A stretch of DNA of 64,000 nt from a virus. Each line of letters opens with the position of its first letter. The first letter of the stretch is position 1. Position numbers and translations under genes: made by a program. Of the stretch, positions 50,739-57,692 are shown piece by piece. The stretch is from the IMG/VR virus record IMGVR_UViG_3300017971_000228, positions 34,107-98,106 of that record; one strand, 5' to 3'. The notes under the pieces were generated by a model. The model had not been told where the DNA came from and did no database searches. It saw only the letters and a program-made list of their open reading frames with translations.

Positions 50739-52193
50739 ATGCCTTCGGCGGAGCCTGAGTTGAATCTCAAAGCGCAACCCGGTCGGCAGCAACGCTTCTT
50801 GAGCTGCCCGGTGGACATCGCCATCTATGGTGGCTCCGCCGGCGGCGGCAAAACGCACGCCTTACTTCTAGAGCCTACCTACCACTACAAAGTCCCTGGC
50901 TTCTCGGCGGTATTCTTTAGGCGGACGTACCCTCAGATCACCATGCCGGGTGGCCTGTGGGACGAGTCGATGAAGATCTACAACGCCCTGGGTGGACGGC
51001 CACGCAAGGGGGAGCTGGATTGGCGCTTCCCTTCGGGAGCGTCCATCACCTTCCGTCACATGGAGCACGAAGACGACAAGTACAAGTACCAAGGGGCCCA
51101 GATCTGCCTGGAGTGCTGGGATCAGTTGGAAGAGATGAGCGAAGGCCAGTTCTTCTACCTGCTATCCCGTAACCGTTCAGTATGCGGGGTGAAGCCGTAC
51201 ATTCGAGCCACGTGCAACCCCGATCCTGATTCATTCCTGGCCGACTTCATCTCCTGGTGGATCGCTGATGACGGCTACGCCGATCTGAGTCGTGAGGGGA
51301 AGATCCGGTGGTTCGTGCGGGTGGGAGATGACATCGCCTGGGGCGACTCCCGTGCCGAGCTCATCTCCAAGTACCCACCTCCAGACTACGAACCGAAGTC
51401 AGTTACTTTTATCCCGGCCACTATCTTCGACAACCCGGCGCTCCTGCAGGCGAACCCCAGCTATCTGGCCAACCTGATGTCCCTTCCGCCAGTGGAGAGA
51501 GAACGTCTGTTAGGAGATGTCAAGCGTGGCGGCAACTGGAAGATCCGCCCAACAGCAGGAACCTTGTTCAACCGCGCCTGGTTCGGCATCGTAGACACCA
51601 TCCCAGCGGGGGGAGTGGACTGCCGCTACTGGGACTTCGCCGCTACGGAAAAAGAGGTGGGGGGCCATGACCCAGACTTCACGGCCTCCGTTCGCATGCG
51701 CTACCTGGACGGCATCTTCTACATCCTGGACTGTACCGCCGACCGCATAGGACAAGTGGCCGCAGACAAGATGATGTGCAACCTGGCTCAACAAGACGCC
51801 CAGGACTGCCAGGACGTTGGCGCACGCTACACCATCCGCTGGGAGCAAGAACCGGGCGCCTCCGGCAAACGTGAAGGCCAACGCCTCGCCGCCATGCTGG
51901 CCGGCTACGACGCTCGCCCCGTCGCATCCCGTGAAGACAAACTCATCCGCGCCCACGGTCTCTCAGCTCAAGCGTCCGTAGGTAACGTCAAACTACGCCG
52001 GGGCCGCTGGAACGAATCATGGCTCACCCACATGCACAACCAACCCCAGACTCCTAAGAAGGACATTATGGACGCCAGCTCAGGCGCCTTCAATGCCCTC
52101 ACCCTCTACGCCCGAAGCCAACCGGATCTCAACCAGTCGTACATGGGCTCACGCTGGGGAGCACGCAAGACTTCATGGAGTAAGTGGAGATAG
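50739..52193 (+). CDS. terL: Terminase large subunit
   Basis: 484 residues with a perfect SD (AAAGGAGGTGA). Walker A GGSAGGGKT (31-39), an acidic Walker B-type segment (LECWDQLEEM, ~124-133), coupling motif near RATCNPDP (~156-163), and an RNase H-like nuclease start YWDFAATE (D299). The enzyme drives ATP-dependent DNA packaging and cuts concatemers. The TAG stop is followed by a long open frame in the same register. Confidence 0.95.
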   Translation: MPSAEPELNLKAQPGRQQRFLSCPVDIAIYGGSAGGGKTHALLLEPTYHYKVPGFSAVFFRRTYPQITMPGGLWDESMKIYNALGGRPRKGELDWRFPSGASITFRHMEHEDDKYKYQGAQICLECWDQLEEMSEGQFFYLLSRNRSVCGVKPYIRATCNPDPDSFLADFISWWIADDGYADLSREGKIRWFVRVGDDIAWGDSRAELISKYPPPDYEPKSVTFIPATIFDNPALLQANPSYLANLMSLPPVERERLLGDVKRGGNWKIRPTAGTLFNRAWFGIVDTIPAGGVDCRYWDFAATEKEVGGHDPDFTASVRMRYLDGIFYILDCTADRIGQVAADKMMCNLAQQDAQDCQDVGARYTIRWEQEPGASGKREGQRLAAMLAGYDARPVASREDKLIRAHGLSAQASVGNVKLRRGRWNESWLTHMHNQPQTPKKDIMDASSGAFNALTLYARSQPDLNQSYMGSRWGARKTSWSKWR

Positions 52194-52208
52194 GAGGGGG
52201 GTACTCCC

Positions 52209-52775
52209 ATCGCAAACCACGGCGGCCGTGCGCACGAAGAAATAGTCAGCCTCATCCGCTACGCAGTCGGCAGCGTCCTGCTTGACGAAGGGCTGATCCT
52301 GGGCGTGATCGGAGACGACTGGCTCATGGCATTCATGCTCGGGACGCTAGGGCAAGGGCTAGGTTCACGTGGTTCAAACTACCCGGACCTACTCTTCACC
52401 TTCAAGCAGGGCCCACCGCTCCTACTCGAAGTGGGTGGCTACGATCCAGGCAAGTGGCCCGAAGAACTGCCAGTAGTTCACGTCGCAAAGAACCACCGGG
52501 TGTCTCTCGTCAACTGGACGGGTAGGCAAGAAGAATTCACCGCGCTGACCCTCATCCGGACAACCGTACACCATCACTTCTACCACGAACGAGTCAAACA
52601 GTGGGCGGTAGAAGACGAGGAACTGATGGAACGGCTGCTCTACGTGCAGGAAAAGGGCGGCGATGAGCCACCAGAAGAACCGAAACGACCAAGCCGAGGC
52701 AGAAAAGATGAACAACTGCTCGTAAAAGCGGCAGGGGGGTGGGCAGTCTGGAACCGAAATCGGCGGAATTGGTAG
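52209..52775 (+). CDS. Post-terminase protein with no standard start (ATC or readthrough)
   Basis: The frame continues in register from the codon after the terL TAG to 52775. Protein-like sequence (HGGRAHEEIVSLIRYAVGSV) begins at 52218, well before the first standard start codon (GTG 52305, no SD). A GGAGG run at 52193-52197 precedes ATC 52209. Either ATC is used, or ribosomes read through the amber codon, or translation begins at 52305 and drops a conserved-looking helix. The body has EVGGYDPGKWPEELPVVHVAK and a charged C-terminal helix. Family not recognised. Confidence 0.55.
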   Translation: MANHGGRAHEEIVSLIRYAVGSVLLDEGLILGVIGDDWLMAFMLGTLGQGLGSRGSNYPDLLFTFKQGPPLLLEVGGYDPGKWPEELPVVHVAKNHRVSLVNWTGRQEEFTALTLIRTTVHHHFYHERVKQWAVEDEELMERLLYVQEKGGDEPPEEPKRPSRGRKDEQLLVKAAGGWAVWNRNRRNW

Positions 52776-53411
52776 GCGAAATGAACGACGCAGGGGGCGG
52801 GAAATGCGGAACGGGTCAGTGGGACTTGCGGAAACGCCAACCGACGGGCACGCGCCGACGCGCCCACAAAACTGCGGGGCGACAGCGGCTCCGATCATCG
52901 TGCCGTTGGCGTGGTTCAAATCAAGCGGCGGGGTGCCCCCTCGGGATTCGCGGATGGGTTGGTATAATGTACCTTATACCAACCTAGTTCTTCCCAATTG
53001 GCGTAGTTTCTGTATAGATGGGGCGTGCAAAGTGGGAACATTCACTCAGAAGTACCCAGGGCGGTACTCCATGAGAGAACAAGGGTGCGTGAGAAATTGG
53101 CCGGGGGGAGGGGGTTCCGGAACCCTGGTAGGGTTACCGAAAGCGATCTGGAGAAGAGCTGACGCACAAAATGATGAGTTCGGGGACCTCAACGCGGCTG
53201 CGCACGGTGGATTTCAGCGTCCAAGTTCACGCGAAAAGTGTCAGAATCACCAGAATTTCCAGAAATGGCGGATCGGCCCTGCGCCAGCCTCTCCCACAAT
53301 TTTCCCTACTCCCAACCCATCTATACCCCTATGGGAACGGGGGGCTTTGACGATCCCTACGCTTTCGGCCCTTGAGTGGAATGGCCAGTTTTTTTGTAGA
53401 GGGGGTTACGG
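52776..53411. other. Non-coding stretch after terminase region
   Basis: About 635 bases with no gene I can support; long open frames here have atypical composition. It holds a perfect inverted repeat at 52957-52984, the palindrome GGGTTCCGGAACCC at 53112-53125, a G-rich run (53101-53114), and a T7 run at 53389-53395 after a weak GGCC/GGCC stem. Proximity to terminase makes a packaging (cos/pac) site or a late regulatory region possible. Confidence 0.5.
52957..52984. promoter_or_regulatory. Perfect 11-bp inverted repeat overlapping an extended -10
   Basis: GGTTGGTATAA and TTATACCAACC flank a six-base TGTACC centre. The left arm includes TGGTATAAT, an extended -10 promoter element (TATAAT 52963-52968), with no good -35. 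The arrangement suits an operator that shuts a promoter, or a recombination/processing site. Confidence 0.55.
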
Positions 53412-53498
53412 ATGCTTGAACGGGTAGCGGCGTTGGTGTGTTTGGTAGGCTGCTTCGTGATGATAGGGGTAGTGACGTGGATGGAAAGGAGGAGGTGA
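53412..53498 (+). CDS. 28-residue membrane peptide
   Basis: ATG after AGAGGGGGTTACG. One membrane helix (VAALVCLVGCFVMIGVVTW) with a basic MERRR tail. First of three small membrane genes before the junction-repeat array. Confidence 0.5.
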   Translation: MLERVAALVCLVGCFVMIGVVTWMERRR

Positions 53499-53559
53499 TA
53501 GTCTGTGACACGAAACCTGCTGTGGTGGGTGTGTTTCGTGTGGTGAAGATGATTGGCGC

Positions 53560-53577
53560 ATGCGAAAGGAGGCGTGA
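53560..53577 (+). CDS. Five-codon leader ORF MRKEA
   Basis: ATG CGA AAG GAG GCG TGA, second clean copy of the ATGCGAAAGGAG cassette. Its AAGGAGG is the SD of the next gene, whose ATG shares one base with this stop. Confidence 0.4.
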   Translation: MRKEA

Positions 53578-53747
53578 TGTTTCTAAACTGGCTGAGAAGT
53601 ACTACGGGGACTCCGATTGTATGGATAGTTCTAGGATGGGTAAGTTATGAGCTTTGGGCCGCAAAGGGCTGGCCGATGTGGGCGTGGATACTGTTTGTCG
53701 TAGGTGTAGGCACCGCTGATGCGGTACTAGAGGCGATGCTAAGGTGA
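53577..53747 (+). CDS. 56-residue membrane protein
   Basis: Two hydrophobic segments (TPIVWIVLGWVSYELW, WPMWAWILFVVGVGTADAV). SD AAAGGAGGC is inside the MRKEA leader. Function unknown. Confidence 0.55.
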   Translation: MFLNWLRSTTGTPIVWIVLGWVSYELWAAKGWPMWAWILFVVGVGTADAVLEAMLR

Positions 53748-53869
53748 TCGGCTACATAGCCCTCGGCTTTGTCCTTGGCGTGGCGGCATCGTGTGCGGCG
53801 TACTGGTGGATCTACGAGCACCAGGACCGAGTGTGCGATGCCATTGAGGCGGCACATCGAGAGTGGTAG
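53744..53869 (+). CDS. 41-residue membrane peptide
   Basis: GTG overlapping the previous TGA. One membrane helix (IGYIALGFVLGVAASCAAYWW) followed by a polar helix. Function unknown. Confidence 0.5.
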   Translation: MIGYIALGFVLGVAASCAAYWWIYEHQDRVCDAIEAAHREW

Positions 53870-53881
53870 GGGGAGGGGGCG

Positions 53882-54097
53882 ATGGTGGCGAATGAGAGTA
53901 TAGCCCTTAGGAATCTCGCCGTTGACGGTGGCGAGATAGGCGTAGAGGCACATATTGATGAGCAAGTGATAGCTCTCAATATCGATGCTGTGGACAGGGC
54001 ATGGGTTCGGTTGACCAAGGTGGAGGCGCAGGGGCTTGTCAACAGGCTAGAGGAGGCTATTGCAATACTGGGGTGGAGGGAGGCCGACGATGAGTGA
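53882..54097 (+). CDS. Small hypothetical protein ending in EADDE
   Basis: 71 residues, strong SD GGGGGAGGGGG. Strand-rich start, helical end (VEAQGLVNRLEEAIAIL). The last codons and stop form the repeated GGAGGCCGACGATGAG junction with the next gene. Confidence 0.55.
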   Translation: MVANESIALRNLAVDGGEIGVEAHIDEQVIALNIDAVDRAWVRLTKVEAQGLVNRLEEAIAILGWREADDE

Positions 54098-54627
54098 GAC
54101 TATCTGTCCACGATGCCAGGGCAAGGGGATTGTGATAGCAGAGATGGACAGCAAGGACCTGCCCGATGGGCTGGTATGGCAGTACATTTGCCCTGATTGT
54201 GACAGCTACGATAGGCTGAAGAAGGACGTGGTAACACTGTTGAAGGAGGCCGACGATGAGCACTAGCTATTACAGGCTGAAATCGCCAGTAACTTGCTTG
54301 AGGCTAAAAAAGGGCCCGAGGCACGACTATCTTTCCATCTGGGTGAATCACGCTCTTGTAGGACAGCTTACCCTTGCCAACAGGGAAACCCAATCGTTCC
54401 TACAGATACTGGCGGAGTGGAACGAGCCGCCCATGAGAACACACTGGGGAGGGTCAGGCAGGGGAGCAGTTGTTACCATCAACGATCCAAACCTATCTGA
54501 CGAGGATCTTCTCATCAGCGAGTACGGACAACTACTGACAGTGGCGCAGATCAAAGAACGAGATGGAGCAAAGCGTAAGGATGGGATGCCCACCGAGATG
54601 TTCGGGTATGAGGAGGCCGACGATGAG
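54079..54627 (+). repeat. Junction repeat family GGAGGCCGACGATGAG (3 copies)
   Basis: Identical 16-mers at 54079-54094, 54245-54260 and 54612-54627. Each holds the SD (GGAGG) and the ATG of the next gene while encoding the C-terminal EADDE of the previous one. Three identical boundaries between unrelated small genes point to cassette-style recombination or copying. Confidence 0.75.
54090..54266 (+). CDS. 58-residue zinc-ribbon protein
   Basis: Starts at ATG 54090. ICPRCQGKG and ICPDCDSY form a DnaJ-like four-cysteine ribbon. Ends EADDEH within the second junction repeat. Confidence 0.6.
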   Translation: MSETICPRCQGKGIVIAEMDSKDLPDGLVWQYICPDCDSYDRLKKDVVTLLKEADDEH

Positions 54628-54630
54628 TGA
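54256..54630 (+). CDS. Hypothetical small-gene-array protein
   Basis: 124 residues with strands (YLSIWVNHALVGQLTLANRE) and an acidic helical C-terminus ending EEADDE. No family recognised. Bounded on both sides by the 16-mer junction repeat. Confidence 0.55.
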   Translation: MSTSYYRLKSPVTCLRLKKGPRHDYLSIWVNHALVGQLTLANRETQSFLQILAEWNEPPMRTHWGGSGRGAVVTINDPNLSDEDLLISEYGQLLTVAQIKERDGAKRKDGMPTEMFGYEEADDE

Positions 54631-54829
54631 AGGACTCCCCAGGAAAGTAGCTATCGAGTATGAACTGCTTTTCTGGCATCGAATGTGGGTCTACCGATGT
54701 TGTTGGTGCGATCGACTGTTCACGATTCTAGCTGTGTTCGAGGATGAACATGGCGAGCCGAAGGCGTGGTCGGGACAGGCTGGTGATGACATGCACTGTC
54801 CATTCTGTGGAGGGGAGCAAAACGCATGA
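54623..54829 (+). CDS. 68-residue zinc-ribbon protein
   Basis: ATG 54623. Begins MSEGLPRK, a shortened form of the GLPLPGRE leader sequence. CCWCDRL and CPFCGGE form a ribbon. ATGA overlap with the next gene. Confidence 0.55.
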   Translation: MSEGLPRKVAIEYELLFWHRMWVYRCCWCDRLFTILAVFEDEHGEPKAWSGQAGDDMHCPFCGGEQNA

Positions 54830-55071
54830 AAGCTAATGATGCAGGACTCCCCGTGCCTGGAAGAGCTAACATGGTTCTTCAAGCCATCAAGAGAAGGGAG
54901 TATGCTATTGCAAGGGAGATATGTGACGACACTGGCATACCACGTTCTACAGTGAACCGCTATCTCTTGTGGCTGTATAAGAAAGGCTTGGTGCGCAGAT
55001 CGCTTATCGAAGACCAGACTTTCTTTGGAACATACTTATACGCAGCACTGGAGTACAACAATGAACCTTGA
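54826..55071 (+). CDS. Winged-helix DNA-binding protein with fused GLPVPGR leader
   Basis: 81 residues. After MKANDAGLPVPGRAN comes a compact winged helix (EYAIAREICDDTGIPRSTVN, LLWLYKKGLVRRS). An in-frame ATG at codon 16, preceded by GGAAGAG, could initiate the domain without the leader. Probable local regulator of the small-gene array. Confidence 0.6.
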   Translation: MKANDAGLPVPGRANMVLQAIKRREYAIAREICDDTGIPRSTVNRYLLWLYKKGLVRRSLIEDQTFFGTYLYAALEYNNEP

Positions 55072-55111
55072 CACCAATGGACTTCCTCTGCCTGGGAGGG
55101 ACGATGCCTAG
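55061..55111 (+). CDS. Leader peptide MNLDTNGLPLPGRDDA
   Basis: A 16-codon ORF whose ATG overlaps the previous gene and whose end overlaps the next start (ATG 55104). It carries the SD GGGAGGG for that gene. Translation of it would open the predicted CTTCC/GGGAG hairpin. Confidence 0.5.
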   Translation: MNLDTNGLPLPGRDDA

Positions 55112-55412
55112 CTATTACAAGTTCAAGTGTGAAGCATGTGGATTCACTGGCATACGCTATCGAAACGTCAAGAAGTGTCCATCTTGTGATGAGCATGAAT
55201 TATTCAGATTTGAACCACGGCCTGGGCCAGAAACATCGGCAGTCTTGGATGTGCTTTGCCAGATGTTTGACGAGATGGAGTTGACACCAGACGAAGTAGA
55301 CGCAGAGTTGAGACGAGTGGGCTATGATCCTGATGAAGTAGCTGAGAGATTCCGCAAGATTGTGGAGCCGCTACTAGAGCAGAAAGAGAGGGAGATCAAT
55401 GCTAGAGAATGA
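55104..55412 (+). CDS. Zinc-ribbon protein with helical tail
   Basis: 102 residues from ATG 55104. FmdB-like ribbon (YYKFKCEACGFTGIRYR, KKCPSCDEHEL), then a long acidic helical region. The open frame upstream to 55068 overlaps the leader and lacks its own SD. Confidence 0.6.
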   Translation: MPSYYKFKCEACGFTGIRYRNVKKCPSCDEHELFRFEPRPGPETSAVLDVLCQMFDEMELTPDEVDAELRRVGYDPDEVAERFRKIVEPLLEQKEREINARE

Positions 55413-55701
55413 AGGAATGATGGCTGATAGAAGCTGGTGCAGCAAGGATGGGTGGCAGCATATCCATCCTGACGTGGAGTGGGATTACCTGCGGATGGAG
55501 ACCCTGCGTAAAGAACTGAAGCCGATACTGGACAGCTATATCCACTGGGAGCTTTCGGATGGAGGGGAATGGTCTTCGGGGGATTGGGAGCATTATGGGC
55601 AATTGGTCTGTGAAGTACGTCTGGTATTGACTACGTTTCAAGATCAGTTGATGCAACGACTTGTCCATGCATTCCTTGGAGCTAACGATGAACCTCAATG
55701 A
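55399..55701 (+). CDS. Hypothetical small-gene-array protein
   Basis: 100 residues, ATG 55399 five bases after GAGAGGGAG. Helical, Trp-rich N-terminus (SWCSKDGWQHIHPDVEWDYL). Overlaps both neighbours. No family recognised. Confidence 0.5.
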   Translation: MLENEGMMADRSWCSKDGWQHIHPDVEWDYLRMETLRKELKPILDSYIHWELSDGGEWSSGDWEHYGQLVCEVRLVLTTFQDQLMQRLVHAFLGANDEPQ

Positions 55702-55924
55702 CGCCAAAGGACTCCCTCTGCCTGGGCGCAGATGGGAACTACTGATTTTCCTGGATCGCCACCTTTGGCACTGGCATGTCAACAGGGCCGTAGGCAAGTA
55801 CAAGCCCTTCCTCTGGGAGACGTGGCTAGGCCCATTCTGTTTTCGGGTATGGCGTGATCCACGATCCGTGTCTAGCGTGAGCAAGGCGGTTAGGGTACTG
55901 GGGAGGATCAATGCAATTCAATAA
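55688..55924 (+). CDS. Hypothetical protein with fused GLPLPGR leader
   Basis: 78 residues from ATG 55688; begins MNLNDAKGLPLPGRRWELL. The rest is aromatic and basic (FLDRHLWHWHVNRAVGKYKP). Here the leader is part of the protein, not a separate ORF. Confidence 0.55.
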   Translation: MNLNDAKGLPLPGRRWELLIFLDRHLWHWHVNRAVGKYKPFLWETWLGPFCFRVWRDPRSVSSVSKAVRVLGRINAIQ

Positions 55925-56147
55925 CCAAGGACTCCCTCTGCCTGTCTTGTTGCCTTGGGCATTGCCCCCTGTCGATTGCATGGCTGTAAATGTAGGTGGA
56001 TTAGTCCTGTTGCCCTGGGAAGATGAAAGAGCAGAAACGATGGTCTTTGTTGAGCCGTATCCTCCTTGGGACAGACATGAGTTTGTTCGGCACGAGTACC
56101 GCTGCATTGGGGATGTGTGCAACTGGGTATGGAGGAGGATTGCATGA
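55911..56147 (+). CDS. Hypothetical protein with fused GLPLP leader
   Basis: 78 residues, SD GGGGAGG. Begins MQFNNQGLPLPVLLPW; this copy has lost the GGGAGG half of the repeat. The C-terminus is Trp- and Cys-containing (EYRCIGDVCNWVWRRIA). Confidence 0.55.
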   Translation: MQFNNQGLPLPVLLPWALPPVDCMAVNVGGLVLLPWEDERAETMVFVEPYPPWDRHEFVRHEYRCIGDVCNWVWRRIA

Positions 56148-56185
56148 AGACCGAAGGACTCCCTCTGCCTGGGAGGGAGCTATGA
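56144..56185 (+). CDS. Leader peptide MKTEGLPLPGREL
   Basis: A 13-residue ORF with ATGA overlaps at both ends. It is the cleanest leader copy; CTCCC/GGGAG hairpin plus GGGAGGGAG SD are intact. Confidence 0.55.
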   Translation: MKTEGLPLPGREL

Positions 56186-56394
56186 CAGCAATCGTAGCAA
56201 TATCCAACAAAGGGGTGCTTCATCGAGTGGTATCAGGCAAGTTTGATCCAACATGGAATTGCGATGTCAGGGTTGCTTGTGGAGCTATCTCAGATTGGTG
56301 CTACATGGGCATGAGAGATGTTGAGACGTTGAGTGGGCCAAGGTGTAAGCGGTGCTTTGGGGAGGAGGTGGAAGAAGATGAAACCCAACCCTAG
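56182..56394 (+). CDS. Hypothetical small-gene-array protein
   Basis: 70 residues from ATG 56182. AIVAISNKGVLHRVVSG start and a C-terminal C/C pair (GPRCKRCFGEEVEED). Its SD lies only in the leader peptide codons. No family recognised. Confidence 0.55.
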   Translation: MTAIVAISNKGVLHRVVSGKFDPTWNCDVRVACGAISDWCYMGMRDVETLSGPRCKRCFGEEVEEDETQP

Positions 56395-56425
56395 CGAACT
56401 CCCTCTGCCTGGGAGGGGGCTATGA
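56378..56425 (+). CDS. Leader peptide MKPNPSELPLPGRGL
   Basis: A 15-residue ORF with its ATG inside the previous gene's last codons and a TGA overlapping the next ATG. Hairpin and SD intact. Confidence 0.55.
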   Translation: MKPNPSELPLPGRGL

Positions 56426-56634
56426 CGCATAAGCGTAGGTGGAGAGTAAGGATTGATCCCAAGAGACCACACCAGTCCAAGATATGGTTCGATGACATAC
56501 CGCTGGCAGGCACATACTGTGTCCGCATAGAGTCTCGTGACAACTATTCATGGGCAACCTTCTGTGTGCCTGGAAGATACCGCAACGTGGACTGGCTGAC
56601 AGAGGAGGAAAGCGATGAACTTGCGGCTGAATAG
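56422..56634 (+). CDS. Small hypothetical protein
   Basis: 70 residues, strand-rich and basic at the N-terminus (THKRRWRVRIDPKRPHQSKI). May be a small nucleic-acid-binding beta protein. No family recognised. Confidence 0.5.
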   Translation: MTHKRRWRVRIDPKRPHQSKIWFDDIPLAGTYCVRIESRDNYSWATFCVPGRYRNVDWLTEEESDELAAE

Positions 56635-57121
56635 TAACGGCTTACCCGAACCTGGGAGGGAGCTGGATGAATACATGGCGACGAAAGTAATGGGATGCCG
56701 TTCGGTTTGGGTACGCTGTAAGATAGGGGGTACTACACTGATAGGGGGTTGGTATCTCACTGAAGAAGACTGTAAGGCTGCTATCACTGAAAAGCTGCGT
56801 GAGGAACTCTACTATGCTAGAAAACTCTGGGTGCGCAATGGAGCACACTGGAAATGGGCTGATGAATGGACGCCCTCCACCACCCACGCCTTCTTCCAGG
56901 TGATGGAGGTGGATAGTGACTGGCGATGGAGATTCACAGAGCATACGCGATGCTTGTTTGCATACCTATTCCGAGACGAACAGCATCAGGTGGCCTTTGA
57001 GATATACCCTGACGAGCCAACGAGCAAGCCGATATGGGCGCTTGTGAACTGGGCCGACTACCCCTCCCGAGAAGAAGCCTACGCCCATGCAGTCTGTTTG
57101 TGTGGGTTCCAAGGGAAGTGA
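56615..57121 (+). CDS. Hypothetical protein with fused GLPEPGREL leader
   Basis: 168 residues beginning MNLRLNSNGLPEPGRELDEY; an in-frame ATG at codon 21 could start the body. It contains a helix-rich middle (CKAAITEKLREELYYARKLW) and ends with a Cys pair (AVCLCGFQGK). The last member of the leader family. Confidence 0.5.
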   Translation: MNLRLNSNGLPEPGRELDEYMATKVMGCRSVWVRCKIGGTTLIGGWYLTEEDCKAAITEKLREELYYARKLWVRNGAHWKWADEWTPSTTHAFFQVMEVDSDWRWRFTEHTRCLFAYLFRDEQHQVAFEIYPDEPTSKPIWALVNWADYPSREEAYAHAVCLCGFQGK

Positions 57122-57131
57122 GGCAGTCTAG

Positions 57132-57410
57132 CTGACACGCTGGAACCGCAAGACCGTCCGCGAATACGCCCCCTACACCCGATGGGATTGGACCGATCCG
57201 ATGCATGATGCGTTGGACTGCTTATCGGGTTCTTCCTGTGAACTGTTCAAGATGGCGTACTGGCAGGGCTGGCCCAGGGAGCAGATCGGGGTGTATTGCC
57301 AGCGTTGGGACAAGAAGAGGACATTGACTGCCGGCCAGGTAACTACTCGACTCAACGATATCTGCGAGGAGGTGGCTTGTCTGATGAACCAACACGAGCA
57401 GAGGAGGTGA
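57132..57410 (+). CDS. Sigma-region-4-like protein 1 with probable CTG start
   Basis: 92 residues if CTG 57132 is the start; a TAG ends at 57131 and GAGG lies 9-13 bases upstream. The N-terminus TRWNRKTVREYAPYTRWDWTDPMHDAL matches the next gene's RWTADTVRDYAVYPKYDASDPMHAV, so the protein must begin here and not at ATG 57201. The C-terminal half is HTH-like (QGWPREQIGVYCQRWDKK). Probable transcription regulator. Confidence 0.55.
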   Translation: MTRWNRKTVREYAPYTRWDWTDPMHDALDCLSGSSCELFKMAYWQGWPREQIGVYCQRWDKKRTLTAGQVTTRLNDICEEVACLMNQHEQRR

Positions 57411-57412
57411 GG

Positions 57413-57655
57413 ATGGGGCAGAGGTGGACGGCTGATACGGTAAGGGACTACGCAGTCTATCCGAAGTACGACGCATCCGATCCGATGCACGCTGTAGTGC
57501 AGGCGCTGCCAGATGTGGACCGCACGCTGTTCATCGACAGCTATTGGGAGGGCAAGACGCGCAGGGAAGTGGGCGAGGAGTGGGGCGTGACGGGCTGCAC
57601 CATCTCCGTTCACCTGACGCGCATACTGGGCAACATCGCCTCCTGCTTGAGTTAG
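57413..57655 (+). CDS. Sigma-region-4-like protein 2
   Basis: 80 residues from ATG 57413 with SD GGAGGTGAGG. The HTH reads DSYWEGKTRREVGEEWGVTG followed by ISVHLTRILGNI, like sigma region 4 or ArpU-type late regulators. Tandem paralogue of the previous gene. A good candidate activator of late or packaging genes. Confidence 0.6.
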   Translation: MGQRWTADTVRDYAVYPKYDASDPMHAVVQALPDVDRTLFIDSYWEGKTRREVGEEWGVTGCTISVHLTRILGNIASCLS

Positions 57656-57692
57656 GTTAACGGTTGTTACGAATCTAATCTGGCAAGGGGGT

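Larger units (their letters stand above)
54844..56668 (+). repeat. GLPLPGRE leader repeat family with SD-masking hairpin (7 copies)
   Basis: Copies start near 54844, 55079, 55709, 55929, 56156, 56396 and 56639; a short version lies at 54632. The best copies read GGACTCCCTCTGCCT followed by GGGAGGGAGCTATGA. CTCCC can pair with GGGAG around a TCTGCCT loop, hiding the SD of the following gene. All copies are read in the same frame, giving the peptide GLPLPGRE near the start of an ORF. Confidence 0.75.

Noticed and set aside
52900-52925. GGTTCAAATC resembling a tRNA T-loop
   Set aside because: The flanking bases do not form a 5-bp T-stem and no acceptor or anticodon arm can be drawn.
52739-52987. 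82-codon overlapping frame at the same place
   Set aside because: It starts inside the preceding gene, is arginine-rich in a way typical of GC-rich non-coding frames, and conflicts with the inverted repeat.
52804-53427. Open frame of 207 codons after the terminase region
   Set aside because: Composition is unlike neighbouring genes, no SD precedes the ATG, no domain is visible, and it crosses strong palindromes and a T-run. Treated as non-coding.
53495-53650. 51-codon frame from GTG 53495
   Set aside because: It overlaps the better-supported membrane gene at 53577 and lacks a recognisable fold; a 13-codon alternative (53504-53545) is equally arbitrary.
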